Shown: positions 15,692 through 24,551 of the stretch, one piece after another
Layout: the number at the start of each line of letters is the position of its first letter
How positions within the stretch are numbered: the stretch's first letter is position 1
Assembly: GCA_002401855.1 (NCBI GenBank)
Contig: NVUH01000024.1
Coordinates: forward strand, 1 to 36,960
DNA from: Hyphomicrobiales bacterium
GTDB taxonomy: Bacteria > Pseudomonadota > Alphaproteobacteria > Rhizobiales > OSC116
Direction: 5' to 3'
Length of the DNA stretch: 36,960 nt
Translations under genes and position numbers: made by a program
The notes under the pieces: generated by a model
Databases searched by the model: none
Seen by the model: the letters and a program-made list of their open reading frames with translations, nothing else
What the model was told of the DNA's origin: nothing

Positions 15692-16702
15692 ATGCAAAAT
15701 CTATCTAAAATAATCGCCACCACGGCACTCACCACCAGTCTATTATTAGGCACATCAGCCGCGCAAGCCGCCACGCTGAATGTCTATACATATTCATCAT
15801 TTTCGGCCGATTGGGGCGTCGGCCCAAAAGTCAAAGAAGGTTTTGAAGCCATTTGCGACTGTGAGTTAAAATTCACCAGCCTAGATGATGGCATCTCGGT
15901 GCTAAACCGCATCCGCCTAGAAGGCGCACAAAGCCAAGCCGATATCGTCATCGGTCTCGATACCAACACCACAGAAGCCGCACTAGCCACAGGCCTATTT
16001 GTCGAACACGGCCTAGACCTAAGCAAAACACCCGTACCAAATGGCTGGGCACATAGCCATTTTGTACCATTCGATTATGGTTATTTCAGCTTTATTTATA
16101 ACAGCGAAGTGGTCAAAAACCCGCCCAAATCAATGCAAGAGTTAATCGATGCACCAGATGATTTAAAAATCGTCATCCAAGACCCACGCACCTCAACCCC
16201 AGGCCTCGGCTTATTGCTTTGGATGAAGGAAATTTACGGCAATAAAGCCGCTGACATGTGGAAGCAGCTTGCACCAAAAATCGTCACTGTCACCAAAGGC
16301 TGGTCAGAATCCTATTACACAATTTTCCAAGAGGGCGAAGCCGACATGGTGCTGTCCTACACCACCTCCCCCGCCTATCACATCACCGTCGAAAAAGACC
16401 AAAAATATAAAGGCGCCAACTTTACCGAAGGCCATTATATGCAAATCGAAGTGGCCGCCAAATTAAAAGCCACCAAACAGCCAGAACTTGCCGATATGTT
16501 CCTAAAATATATAGGCTCCGATGAGTTCCAAAGCTTCATTCCGCAAGGCCAATGGATGTACCGTTTGGGCAATAGCCAAGACGGCGTGCCAGCCAGCTAT
16601 GACAGTTTGGTAAAACCATCAAAAGTCCTACTCATCGACCCAATCACGGTCGAAGCCAGCCGCAAAGCTTGGATTTCGGAATGGCAAAACGCCCTTAAAT
16701 AG
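15692..16702 (+). CDS. thiB: Thiamine ABC transporter substrate-binding protein
   Basis: A 336-residue periplasmic binding protein with a Sec signal peptide (cleavage after 'TSAAQA', near residue 28). It strongly resembles E. coli ThiB/TbpA: 'LNVYTYSSFSADWG', 'CDCELKF', 'FVPFDYGYFSF', 'QDPRTSTPGLGLLLWM', 'VTKGWSESYYT' and 'LSYTTSPAYH' are shared family blocks that line the thiamine pocket. It binds thiamine, TMP or TPP for an ABC importer. The TPP riboswitch upstream confirms the role. The usual partners thiP (permease) and thiQ (ATPase) do not follow; a strong terminator does, and the next genes are on the other strand. The partners must be elsewhere or lost. Confidence 0.95.
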   Translation: MQNLSKIIATTALTTSLLLGTSAAQAATLNVYTYSSFSADWGVGPKVKEGFEAICDCELKFTSLDDGISVLNRIRLEGAQSQADIVIGLDTNTTEAALATGLFVEHGLDLSKTPVPNGWAHSHFVPFDYGYFSFIYNSEVVKNPPKSMQELIDAPDDLKIVIQDPRTSTPGLGLLLWMKEIYGNKAADMWKQLAPKIVTVTKGWSESYYTIFQEGEADMVLSYTTSPAYHITVEKDQKYKGANFTEGHYMQIEVAAKLKATKQPELADMFLKYIGSDEFQSFIPQGQWMYRLGNSQDGVPASYDSLVKPSKVLLIDPITVEASRKAWISEWQNALK

Positions 16703-16711
16703 CATCAACCT

Positions 16712-16747
16712 ATGGCTCGTGAACACTCATTCGCGGGCCATTTTTTT
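16712..16747 (+). terminator. Rho-independent terminator of thiB
   Basis: ATGGCTCGTGAA (16712-16723) pairs along 12 bp, with two G-U pairs, with TTCGCGGGCCAT (16730-16741) around a 6-nt loop, followed by a T7 run. It overlaps the last codons of the convergent glxA-type gene, whose stop is at 16727-16729. It begins 9 nt after the thiB stop and ends the thiB transcript. Confidence 0.88.
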
Positions 16748-17707
16748 ACGCCAGTTATAAGGCGTATCATCAAAATGCTCATGCCACAAACGCCGCAATG
16801 AGCGCGTGGTGCCAATGCCACTTTCAAACGCCACATCTTCCAAACTCTTGGCCTTATTCTGCATCAACCGCTTGGCATAACTCAACCGAATATTCTGAAT
16901 ATATTTCGCCAAACTGGTCTGCGTAATTTCCGAAAACTTGCGCACCAAATGCCGTGCCGACATGCCAATTTCCGCCGCAATAATCTCCGCCGTCCAACTA
17001 TTTTGCGGGTTATGACAAATCAAATCCTGCGCTTTATGCAACTTATCATCAACATGGTTACGATGCGCCAAATATGGGCTTAACTGCACATCACTGCCTT
17101 GCCGCCGATGATAAACCACCATCTCCCGCGCAATCCTAAAAGCCAGTTCCGCCCCCCATGTCAACTCAACAAAATACAGCGCCGCATCAATCCCCGTAGT
17201 GATACCCGCACTGGTAAGAATGTTACCATCATGCACAAATATCTGATTGGCACAGGTTTTGGCCGATGGGCTATAACGCGCCAAATCATCCAACCGAGAA
17301 TAAAATGTCGTACAATATTTACCCTTTAGCAAACCCGCTTTGGCCAACAATAAAGCCCCAATACAAACCGAAATAATCCGCTGATCCTTATGAGTTTTAT
17401 GCCGCAACCATTCAATTATTTCATCACTCATCGGCGCGGCCATCGCCACCTCAGTATTATGCGCCCCATAAACCATCACAATGTCATCTTTGCCAATCTC
17501 ATCAGGCATCGGTTCAATGCCTTCAATCCGCGGGCCATAACCCAGTGGCGGCATCAGCGGCAAACTAGCGCATGGCGAAATAAAGTGAAACTCAATATCA
17601 ATGCCAAATTGTCTTGCAAATAAAAACGGGCTGATAGGCCCCGCAAAATCCAGCAGAAACATATCAGCACCCAATATACAGTATATGTGTGTCACCTTAT
17701 TCGGCAT
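16727..17707 (-). CDS. GlxA-family regulator (DJ-1/PfpI domain plus AraC HTH)
   Basis: A 326-residue regulator. The N-terminal DJ-1/PfpI-like domain (about 5-170) includes 'GADMFLLDFAGP' and the elbow 'SVCIGALLLAKAGLLKG' with a Cys. The C-terminal AraC double HTH (about 225-320) includes 'EIGMSARHLVRKFSEITQTSLAKY' and 'AFESGIGTTRSLRRLWHEHF' (given as patterns). GlxA regulators commonly control catabolism of amines, betaines or hydroxyproline. An in-frame upstream ATG at 17746 is ignored because GGA plus the ATG at 17707 fits the family start. It overlaps the isochorismatase-like gene by 11 nt and so is translationally linked to it. The nearby epimerase is a plausible target. Confidence 0.87.
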   Translation of the reverse strand: MPNKVTHIYCILGADMFLLDFAGPISPFLFARQFGIDIEFHFISPCASLPLMPPLGYGPRIEGIEPMPDEIGKDDIVMVYGAHNTEVAMAAPMSDEIIEWLRHKTHKDQRIISVCIGALLLAKAGLLKGKYCTTFYSRLDDLARYSPSAKTCANQIFVHDGNILTSAGITTGIDAALYFVELTWGAELAFRIAREMVVYHRRQGSDVQLSPYLAHRNHVDDKLHKAQDLICHNPQNSWTAEIIAAEIGMSARHLVRKFSEITQTSLAKYIQNIRLSYAKRLMQNKAKSLEDVAFESGIGTTRSLRRLWHEHFDDTPYNWRKKMARE

Positions 17708-18260
17708 ATTTTTCCAATAAGCTCTCAACCGTATGAATGTCAGCAAAACGCCCCTGCAAAACCAGTTCAGTTTTTAACTTTATTTCGCTAGCGGAATAAG
17801 TTTTTCCACTAGCTTGATGCGTCATCGGAAATGTAAGCGTCGCCTCCGTCACATAATCAACATGAAACCCAAAATCAGACGCAACCCGCGTGGTGGTTTC
17901 ACAACATTGTTCAGTCCGAATGCCCGATATAATAACATTACGGACATTATGCGCCTGTAACCATTCATGCAATCCACTATCAGTTAAGGCATTATGTATC
18001 TGCTTTTCAAACAAACCATCAAGATCAGTTGGCATAAAATCCATCGGCACGTTATGACCACTCTGTTTACCCCAAACTTCTGAACTTGGTTCCACATGAA
18101 TAATTTGCAAAGTGGGAATACCCAACGCCTTTAACCCTGTTAATACAGCCAATTCATTATTTTTAAATTCATCAAACCCATCTTCCACCCAATATGCTGC
18201 ATGAAAAAAATTATTTTGAATATCGATGGCTAAATGTACAGTTTCAATAGTTTTAGTCAT
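17697..18260 (-). CDS. Isochorismatase-like cysteine hydrolase
   Basis: A 187-residue alpha/beta hydrolase of the isochorismatase/nicotinamidase superfamily. The catalytic triad is visible as Asp13 ('IDIQNNFF'), Lys86 ('FEKQIHNAL') and Cys119 in 'GIRTEQCCETTTR'. The usual Val after the nucleophile is replaced by a second Cys. A strong AAGGAG ribosome binding site precedes the ATG. Members hydrolyse amides, carbamates or vinyl ethers (nicotinamide, N-carbamoylsarcosine, ureido acids); the target here is unknown. It is co-transcribed with the overlapping GlxA-type regulator and divergent from the hydroxyproline epimerase. Confidence 0.86.
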   Translation of the reverse strand: MTKTIETVHLAIDIQNNFFHAAYWVEDGFDEFKNNELAVLTGLKALGIPTLQIIHVEPSSEVWGKQSGHNVPMDFMPTDLDGLFEKQIHNALTDSGLHEWLQAHNVRNVIISGIRTEQCCETTTRVASDFGFHVDYVTEATLTFPMTHQASGKTYSASEIKLKTELVLQGRFADIHTVESLLEKYAE

Positions 18261-18441
18261 TTCTTCTCCTTAAGTTATAAGGCAAATCTAGACTATAAGG
18301 AAAAACCATAAAATACAAGGCCATGCCAATAATCGGACACTTCACGCCAAATAATCACACCAATACCAACGTATAAAGTATTTTCATTCGTCAATATTTC
18401 GGAAATGATATAGGCTCAAGAAAAAACACAAGGGTAAAAAA

Positions 18442-19461
18442 ATGGCACGCCACATCTTCCATTGTATCGATGCCCATACCTGCGGCAATCCTGTACGTCT
18501 AGTCACCCATGGTGGGCCAGACCTACGCGGCGAAACCATGGCCGAAAAACGCCTAGATTTCCTCAAAAACCATGACTGGATCAGAACAGGCTTAATGTTC
18601 GAACCACGCGGCCATGATATGATGTCAGGTTCAATTCTCTACCCCTCAAACCACCCCGATGCCGACATTGGCGTACTCTATATCGAGACCAGCGGCTGCC
18701 TACCCATGTGCGGTCACGGCACCATCGGCACCATCACGGCAGGCATTGAATATAATTTCATTTCGCCGAAGAAACAAATTGACAAAAACGGCATCGGCAC
18801 CCTGACCATCGAAACCCCCGCAGGCCTAGTAAAAATCACCTATCAACAAAAAAACAACAAGGTCGAATGGGTTCGTTTATACAATGTCGCCTCATATTTA
18901 GCCCATCAAAACATCAGCATTAACTGCCCCGAACTCGGCACCCTAACCTTCGACATCAGCTATGGCGGCAACTTCTACGCTATATTAGACCCACAAAAAA
19001 ACTATTCTGGCTTAGACGATATGGGAGCCAGCAAAATACTGCATTTTTCACCCATTATCCGCAATCTACTCAATCAAAAACTCAAAGTCACCCATCCAGA
19101 AGACCCCAACATCAACGGCATATCACATATATTATGGACAGGTGATGTGCTGAACCAAGCCAACACCGCCCGCAATGCCGTCTTCTATGGCGATCATGCC
19201 ATCGACCGCTCACCCTGCGGCACAGGCACTTCCGCCCGCATGGCGCAATGGGCAGCCACAGGCAAACTAAAATTGGGGCAAAAATTCATTCACGAAAGCA
19301 TTATAGGCAGCGAATTCATCGGCTGCTATGAAGCCAATGCAAAAGTCGGCAGCCACCAAGCCATCATTCCGTCAGTTCAAGGTTGGGCAAAAATCACTGG
19401 CAAAAATGAAATCTATATTGACGATGATGACCCCTACAGACACGGCTTTCAACTCGCCTAA
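18442..19461 (+). CDS. Proline racemase family, probable 4-hydroxyproline 2-epimerase
   Basis: A 339-residue cytoplasmic enzyme with the two-base proline racemase fold. Both catalytic cysteines are present: Cys90 in 'LPMCGHGTIG' and Cys259 in 'DRSPCGTGTSA'. The pair marks an epimerase or racemase; dehydratases of the family carry Thr or Ser at the first position. The N-terminal 'FHCIDAHTCGNPVRLV' and the length match 4-hydroxyproline epimerases, which convert trans-4-hydroxy-L-proline to cis-4-hydroxy-D-proline for oxidation by a DadA-like enzyme. Such an enzyme is encoded at 14267, and a GlxA regulator lies divergently between them. The later pathway steps (deaminase, semialdehyde dehydrogenase) are not in the window. 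Its 3' end overlaps convergent yciB by 4 nt. Confidence 0.86.
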   Translation: MARHIFHCIDAHTCGNPVRLVTHGGPDLRGETMAEKRLDFLKNHDWIRTGLMFEPRGHDMMSGSILYPSNHPDADIGVLYIETSGCLPMCGHGTIGTITAGIEYNFISPKKQIDKNGIGTLTIETPAGLVKITYQQKNNKVEWVRLYNVASYLAHQNISINCPELGTLTFDISYGGNFYAILDPQKNYSGLDDMGASKILHFSPIIRNLLNQKLKVTHPEDPNINGISHILWTGDVLNQANTARNAVFYGDHAIDRSPCGTGTSARMAQWAATGKLKLGQKFIHESIIGSEFIGCYEANAKVGSHQAIIPSVQGWAKITGKNEIYIDDDDPYRHGFQLA

Positions 19462-20066
19462 TCTCCAAGTTTCTTCGGCTCGTCATCATCTTCAATCAAA
19501 TGTTTATTGATGAACGCCATACTGCCCATAGAAAAAACAATGGTCAACGGCATGATGCCAAACACCTTAAAATCAACCCATGCATCAGTGCTAAAATTAC
19601 GCCAAACAATCTCGTTAACGACAGCCAAACAGAAGAAAAATACACCCCACATAATGGTAAGCTTACGCCACCCTGCATCATCCAATTTCAAAAATGGCCC
19701 CATCACATAGGTGATTAAGTTTTTGCCAAAAAGCAAGCCACCCAGCAAAATACCGCCAAACAGACAATTCACAATGGTCGGCTTTAATTTAATGAATAAA
19801 TCATCATGCAAATAAAGCGTTAAACCGCCAAAAATCAGCACCACAAACAGGGTAATAATCGGCATCACCGCAATTTTACGATCCATAATCCACCGCACGG
19901 TCAACGAGAAAATCAACGTCACCATAAATGCGCCCGTGGCATAGTAAATATTCTCAGATTTTTCGATATCGAAAAACTGATCCGCACGGCTATTGCCAAC
20001 AAAAAACACCGCCAACGGAAATACTTCTAACAAAAACCCAAATATTTTTTTATTCTTTTCGTTCAT
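19458..20066 (-). CDS. yciB: Inner membrane-spanning protein YciB (septation protein A)
   Basis: A 202-residue protein with about six membrane segments. The family marks are 'EVFPLAVFFVGN' near the N-terminus, 'GGILLGGLLFGKNL' mid-protein and 'WRNFSTDAWVDFKVFGIMPLT' near the C-terminus (patterns: W-R-x3-T-D-x-W-V-x-F-K). YciB/IspA-like proteins influence cell-envelope synthesis and septation. It sits 8 nt behind ftsY on the same strand, a common alphaproteobacterial arrangement, and closes the dapF-mtaB-ftsY-yciB run. Confidence 0.92.
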   Translation of the reverse strand: MNEKNKKIFGFLLEVFPLAVFFVGNSRADQFFDIEKSENIYYATGAFMVTLIFSLTVRWIMDRKIAVMPIITLFVVLIFGGLTLYLHDDLFIKLKPTIVNCLFGGILLGGLLFGKNLITYVMGPFLKLDDAGWRKLTIMWGVFFFCLAVVNEIVWRNFSTDAWVDFKVFGIMPLTIVFSMGSMAFINKHLIEDDDEPKKLGD

Positions 20067-20074
20067 CTTTTTCT

Positions 20075-21160
20075 CTACTGTAAGTTAGTCTGTGTTAATG
20101 CATTGGCAAATTCCGCCGCATCAAATGGCTCTAAATCATCTATACTTTCGCCCACCCCAATATAATGCACAGGCAAGTCAAATTTGGCCGCAATCGCCAC
20201 CAATATGCCGCCTTTCGCTGTCCCATCCAATTTGGTCATCACCAAGCCAGTAATGTCAACTTTCTCGGCAAATATCTGCGCTTGGTTCACTGCATTTTGC
20301 CCCGTGGTCGCATCCAATACCAACAGCGATGCATGCGGCGCCGTTGCGTCTTGCTTGCGGATCACCCGCACAATTTTCTCCAGCTCATCCATCAACTCAG
20401 TGCGGTTTTGCAACCGCCCCGCCGTGTCAATCAGCAATATATCTATATTCTGTTCACGTGCCTTAGCAATCGCCTCAAATGCCAAACTAGCAGCATCACT
20501 ACCCGCAGGCGCCGTCACCACAGGCACGCCAGCCCGCTCCCCCCATATCGCCAACTGCTCAACTGCCGCGGCACGAAATGTATCGCCCGCCGCCAACATC
20601 ACTTTTTTGCCTTCGGCCTGAAATTTCTGCGCCATCTTGCCAATGGTGGTGGTTTTACCCGCACCATTCACCCCAGTCATCAAAATAATATAAGGTTTTA
20701 TACTGGCATCAATCACCAAAGCCTTGGCCACAGGCTCTAAAATTTCAGTGATTTCTTTGTTCAACAGCTGCCTAATTTCTTCAGGCTCAATCTCTTTATC
20801 ATACGAAGTTTTCGCCAAACCTTCGCATATTTTTATCGCCGTTTCTGTACCCAAATCAGCTTGAATGAGAATATCCTCAAGCTCTTCTAACGTCTCATCA
20901 TCAAGCTTACGTTTGGTGAAAATACCACCAATGCCCGAAACCAGATTATTATTGCTTTTCGACAGGCCCTGCGTAAGACGTTTAAACCAAGATTTTTTTG
21001 GTTCTGCCTTAACTTCAATCTCTGGCTCAAAAGGTATTTCCTCAACAACAGGCTCGACAATGTCTTCAACGATCGGCTTGGCGACTTCCTCAACCAGCTC
21101 TTCAACCGTCTCAACAGCCGTTTCGGTTTTTTTCTTTTTGCCGAATAATTTTTTAAACAT
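20075..21160 (-). CDS. ftsY: Signal recognition particle receptor FtsY
   Basis: A 361-residue SRP-receptor GTPase that brings ribosome-SRP complexes to the SecYEG translocon. An acidic A-domain (about 15-55, rich in Glu/Val, short as in alphaproteobacteria) is followed by the N-domain four-helix bundle and the G-domain: P-loop 'GVNGAGKT' (163-170), 'DTAGRL' (G3) and 'TKLDGTAKGG' (G4/G5). The basic start 'MFKKLFGKKKK' suits membrane contact, and this ATG is chosen over an in-frame extension that lies within the end of mtaB. It is 10 nt after mtaB. Confidence 0.96.
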   Translation of the reverse strand: MFKKLFGKKKKTETAVETVEELVEEVAKPIVEDIVEPVVEEIPFEPEIEVKAEPKKSWFKRLTQGLSKSNNNLVSGIGGIFTKRKLDDETLEELEDILIQADLGTETAIKICEGLAKTSYDKEIEPEEIRQLLNKEITEILEPVAKALVIDASIKPYIILMTGVNGAGKTTTIGKMAQKFQAEGKKVMLAAGDTFRAAAVEQLAIWGERAGVPVVTAPAGSDAASLAFEAIAKAREQNIDILLIDTAGRLQNRTELMDELEKIVRVIRKQDATAPHASLLVLDATTGQNAVNQAQIFAEKVDITGLVMTKLDGTAKGGILVAIAAKFDLPVHYIGVGESIDDLEPFDAAEFANALTQTNLQ

Positions 21161-21170
21161 TTTTATTCCG

Positions 21171-22451
21171 TCATTTACAAGCCGTTGCCAGCAATTCATT
21201 ACCGTTTTTGCCCACAATCATTGCTTTCACAATATGGCCTGCCTGCTGGTCATTATCAAGTGTAACAGGCGTAAAATACTCTGTGCGGCCTTTATTATGT
21301 TTTTCAACCAAAATATGCCGTATTTCACCCTTTTCAGCCAATAAATGTTGCTCCAACACAGTTTTGGCTTTTTGCCGCAACCGCTCAGCCCGTTGTTTAA
21401 CCAACTTGCCGTCCATTTGCGGCATTCGCGCCGCAGGCGTGCCTTTTCGTGCCGAAAACGGGAACACATGCAAATGGGTCAACCCACATACATCCACCAA
21501 ACTCAAAGAGTTTTCAAACATATCATCCGTCTCAGTCGGAAAACCCGCAATGATATCCGCACCCAACACCACATCAGGCCGTATCTTGCGCACATCTTCA
21601 CAAAACCGTATCGCATCATCGCGCAAATGCCGCCGCTTCATGCGTTTCAAAATCATGTCATCACCGTGCTGCAAGCTTAAATGCAAACTCGGCATCAACC
21701 GCAAATCACTCATCGCATCCATCAATTCAGCATCCGCCTCAACACTATCAATAGAGGAAATCCGCAAACGCGGTAAATCAGGCACCATTTTCAATATACG
21801 CTGCACCAAATTGCCCAAAGGTGGCTTACCCGGCAAATCACCTCCATAAGACGTAATATCAACCCCCGTTAAAACCACCTCTTTATAACCATTCCCCACC
21901 AGAGTTTTAATCTGATTAACCACCTCACCCGCTGGCACACTACGGCTCACACCACGCCCAAACGGTATAATGCAAAATGTACATCTATGATCACATCCAT
22001 TTTGCACCTGCACAAAGGCACGCGTATGCTCGCTCATACCTTGAATCAAATGCCCAGCGGTTTCCTTCACGCTCATAATGTCGTTAACTTTAAGCCGCTC
22101 TTCTTTGCTGATGCCAAAATCCAAACCCACAAAACTTTTGGCATGCATTTTTTCATCGTTGCCCAGCAATAAATCAACTTCAGGCATCGCCGCATAAGTT
22201 TCGGTTTCAATCTGCGCCCCGCAACCCGTCACAATGATACGCGCATCAGGATTATCACGCCGCGCCTTGCGAATGGCCTGCCGAGCTTGGCGGCTGGCCT
22301 CATTGGTCACCGCACAAGTGTTAAACACAATGCTATTGTCCATACCCGATTTATCGAGATTATCCTTAATCACTTGCGATTCATAAGCATTCAGCCGACA
22401 CCCAAATGTCACCACTTGGTTTTCAATAAAATTCTTTTGATTTTGGCTCAT
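21171..22451 (-). CDS. mtaB: tRNA threonylcarbamoyladenosine methylthiotransferase
   Basis: A 426-residue radical-SAM methylthiotransferase. It adds the 2-methylthio group to t6A37 of ANN-decoding tRNAs. The UPF0004 N-domain has 'TFGCRLNAYESQ' and 'NTCAVTNEA' cysteines. The radical-SAM cluster is 'NGCDHRCTFCIIPFGRG' (Cys-x3-Cys-x2-Cys), and a C-terminal TRAM domain follows. The 'VTFGCRLN' and 'IPFGRG' variants mark MtaB rather than MiaB or RimO. Its ATG overlaps the dapF stop (ATGA), giving translational coupling. Confidence 0.94.
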   Translation of the reverse strand: MSQNQKNFIENQVVTFGCRLNAYESQVIKDNLDKSGMDNSIVFNTCAVTNEASRQARQAIRKARRDNPDARIIVTGCGAQIETETYAAMPEVDLLLGNDEKMHAKSFVGLDFGISKEERLKVNDIMSVKETAGHLIQGMSEHTRAFVQVQNGCDHRCTFCIIPFGRGVSRSVPAGEVVNQIKTLVGNGYKEVVLTGVDITSYGGDLPGKPPLGNLVQRILKMVPDLPRLRISSIDSVEADAELMDAMSDLRLMPSLHLSLQHGDDMILKRMKRRHLRDDAIRFCEDVRKIRPDVVLGADIIAGFPTETDDMFENSLSLVDVCGLTHLHVFPFSARKGTPAARMPQMDGKLVKQRAERLRQKAKTVLEQHLLAEKGEIRHILVEKHNKGRTEYFTPVTLDNDQQAGHIVKAMIVGKNGNELLATACK

Positions 22452-23371
22452 TCAGCCGCACCAACATCTTGCAGCAAAAAAATATCAGCAGGCAAAACAC
22501 CCTCAAAATCCAACATCCAATCACCCGTCATCAATACATTATTGGCCTTCGTCCACTCTATAACTATTTCACCAGCAGGCAAACAAATCGTCACTTTATT
22601 GCCAGTAAAACCCCGCCGATGCGCCGAAACTGCTGCCGCACAAGCCGCCGTGCCACAAGCCCGCGTCATGCCAACGCCGCGCTCCCAGGTGCGCAAAATA
22701 ACTTTGTCATTAGCCAACACCTGCCCAACAGATACATTCACCCGCTCAGGAAACAGCGGATGATTTTCAATCATCGGCCCAAAAGTTTCAAGCCCATATT
22801 CATCAGGATGCTTTTCTCCCCAAAAAGTCACATGCGGGTTGCCAATATTCATCACCGAAGGCGTGTGCAAAACAGGTGCGCCCAACGGCCCAACCTCAAG
22901 CTCAATACCCGCCGTATCATGAAATTCCTCACTCAGCGGAATCTCATTCCACTTCAACCGAGCTTGGCCAATATTCACAGTCACTAAACGTTGCTCATCC
23001 ATATGCGTATCTTGGCTACATAAACCATCTTCAAACCGAGCAAATTTCTTGCCATCATTGGTTTCAATGCTACATTCATTTTTCCCTAACGCCTGCATGG
23101 TCAGCGCACCAATACACCGCGAGGCATTGCCACAAGCATTCACTTGGCTGCCATCAGCATTATAAATGCGCATAAAAACATCGGCAATTTCAGAATTTTC
23201 AAGCACGATAAGCTGGTCATAACCACGCCCCGTAACAGCATCAACTTGCTGTTCCGCAATAGCTTGCAAGGTCGCAACAGACAGCTCAAAACTATGCTTG
23301 CGGGCATCAAGCACCACAAAATCATTGCCAAGCCCGTTCATTTTTAAAAATGGAATGTCTAACTGTTGCAT
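22448..23371 (-). CDS. dapF: Diaminopimelate epimerase
   Basis: A 307-residue two-domain epimerase that converts LL- to meso-diaminopimelate for lysine and peptidoglycan synthesis. The two catalytic cysteines are Cys80 in 'NADGSQVNACGNASRC' and the Cys of 'GVGMTRACGTAACAAA'. 'KMNGLGNDFVVLDAR' at the N-terminus is the standard opening. The ATG at 23371 follows GGTGAAATT; a longer frame begins only with TTG. It is the first gene of the leftward housekeeping operon and divergent from the glycosyltransferase. Confidence 0.95.
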   Translation of the reverse strand: MQQLDIPFLKMNGLGNDFVVLDARKHSFELSVATLQAIAEQQVDAVTGRGYDQLIVLENSEIADVFMRIYNADGSQVNACGNASRCIGALTMQALGKNECSIETNDGKKFARFEDGLCSQDTHMDEQRLVTVNIGQARLKWNEIPLSEEFHDTAGIELEVGPLGAPVLHTPSVMNIGNPHVTFWGEKHPDEYGLETFGPMIENHPLFPERVNVSVGQVLANDKVILRTWERGVGMTRACGTAACAAAVSAHRRGFTGNKVTICLPAGEIVIEWTKANNVLMTGDWMLDFEGVLPADIFLLQDVGAAE

Positions 23372-23546
23372 AATTTCACCATTGTTTTGCCCATTATAGC
23401 GCAAAATACCTCAAATTTGAAGCTCTGTTATAGTGCGACTCACCAGCCAAGAAAAGCCTTATTTATTGCCGTTCAAATTATGCTTTAATCTTAAACCAAT
23501 ATTGTTTATATTAGGGGCTAGTTTGAATGAATGAGAAGCCATATAT

Positions 23547-24533
23547 ATGCGCGTGCAAATTGTTTCCGATGCTTGGCACCCACAAGTCAATGGTGTGGTG
23601 CGCACTGTCGAATATATTGTTAATGAATCCAAAAACCTCGGTCACGAGGTCGATTTAATCACCAGCGAGGGATTAAGCCTCTACGCTGTGCCAAAATATT
23701 CAGAAATTAAAATCGCACCATTTGCCAAAAAACATGTCGCCAAACGCATCAAAACCTTTAATCCAGATTATCTGCACATCGCCACCGAAGGCCCATTAGG
23801 CATCGCCGCGCGCAAATATTGCACTAACAACAACATTAAATTCACCACCTGCTACCATACAAATTACCCCGAATATTTTAAAGCCATGTTCCATTTCCCC
23901 CAATGGATCACCTACGCCTTTTTACGCCGTTTTCATAAACCCGCCAAAAGCACCTTGGCCACCACCGAGCGCATGGCCAATGATTTACGCAATCACGGCT
24001 TCAAAAATGTCGAAGTTTGGGGGCGCGGGGTCGATACCGAGCAGTTTAAGCCCGAAGGCGAAAAAGCTGTCAAACTCGATGGCCCCGTATTTTGCTATAT
24101 TGGCCGTATATCAATCGAAAAAAACATCAAAGCCTTTTTGGATCTAGATTTGCCAGGCAGCAAAATGGTGGTCGGCGATGGCCCGCAATTGGCAGAGCTA
24201 AAAAGCCTCTATAAAGACGTATATTTTGCAGGCAATCAACAAGGTGAAGATTTAGCAGCTCACTATCGCAGCGCCGATTGCTTTGTTTTCGCCAGTAAAA
24301 CAGATACCTTTGGTTTGGTATTGTTAGAAGCTTTGGCGTGCGGCGTGCCAGTTGCCGCCTACCCTGTACGCGGCCCAATAGACGTTCTACCGGGCTGTGA
24401 AGCCGCGGTGATGGATGATGATTTGCAAAAAGCAGCACTGGCTGCAGTTAAACTCAGCAAAACAAAGGCGCGCGAATTTGCACTCAAACACAGCTGGCAC
24501 GAATGTGTCAAACAATTCCTCACCTATTTTTAA
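23547..24533 (+). CDS. GT-B glycosyltransferase (GT4-like)
   Basis: A 328-residue cytosolic or membrane-associated glycosyltransferase. The acceptor domain opens with 'SDAWHPQVNGVVRTVEYI', typical of GT4 mannosyl/glucosyl transferases such as the MgtA/PimB-like group. The donor domain carries 'GRISIEKNI' and the E-x7-E-like block 'DTFGLVLLEALACGVPV'. It is somewhat shorter than the usual 350-400 residues but not visibly truncated. In alphaproteobacteria close homologues sit alone next to housekeeping genes and may act on lipids; the acceptor is unknown. Confidence 0.85.
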   Translation: MRVQIVSDAWHPQVNGVVRTVEYIVNESKNLGHEVDLITSEGLSLYAVPKYSEIKIAPFAKKHVAKRIKTFNPDYLHIATEGPLGIAARKYCTNNNIKFTTCYHTNYPEYFKAMFHFPQWITYAFLRRFHKPAKSTLATTERMANDLRNHGFKNVEVWGRGVDTEQFKPEGEKAVKLDGPVFCYIGRISIEKNIKAFLDLDLPGSKMVVGDGPQLAELKSLYKDVYFAGNQQGEDLAAHYRSADCFVFASKTDTFGLVLLEALACGVPVAAYPVRGPIDVLPGCEAAVMDDDLQKAALAAVKLSKTKAREFALKHSWHECVKQFLTYF

Positions 24534-24551
24534 CCGCAAATAATTCTATTT

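Noticed and set aside
20165..20740. Long plus-strand open frames opposite ftsY and mtaB (also 21208-21849)
   Set aside because: They are antisense shadows of well-identified genes, with no domain signature and no ribosome binding site.
21161..21217. Longer FtsY start overlapping mtaB
   Set aside because: FtsY proteins begin near the basic MFKKLFGKKKK stretch; the extension is the end of mtaB read in another frame.
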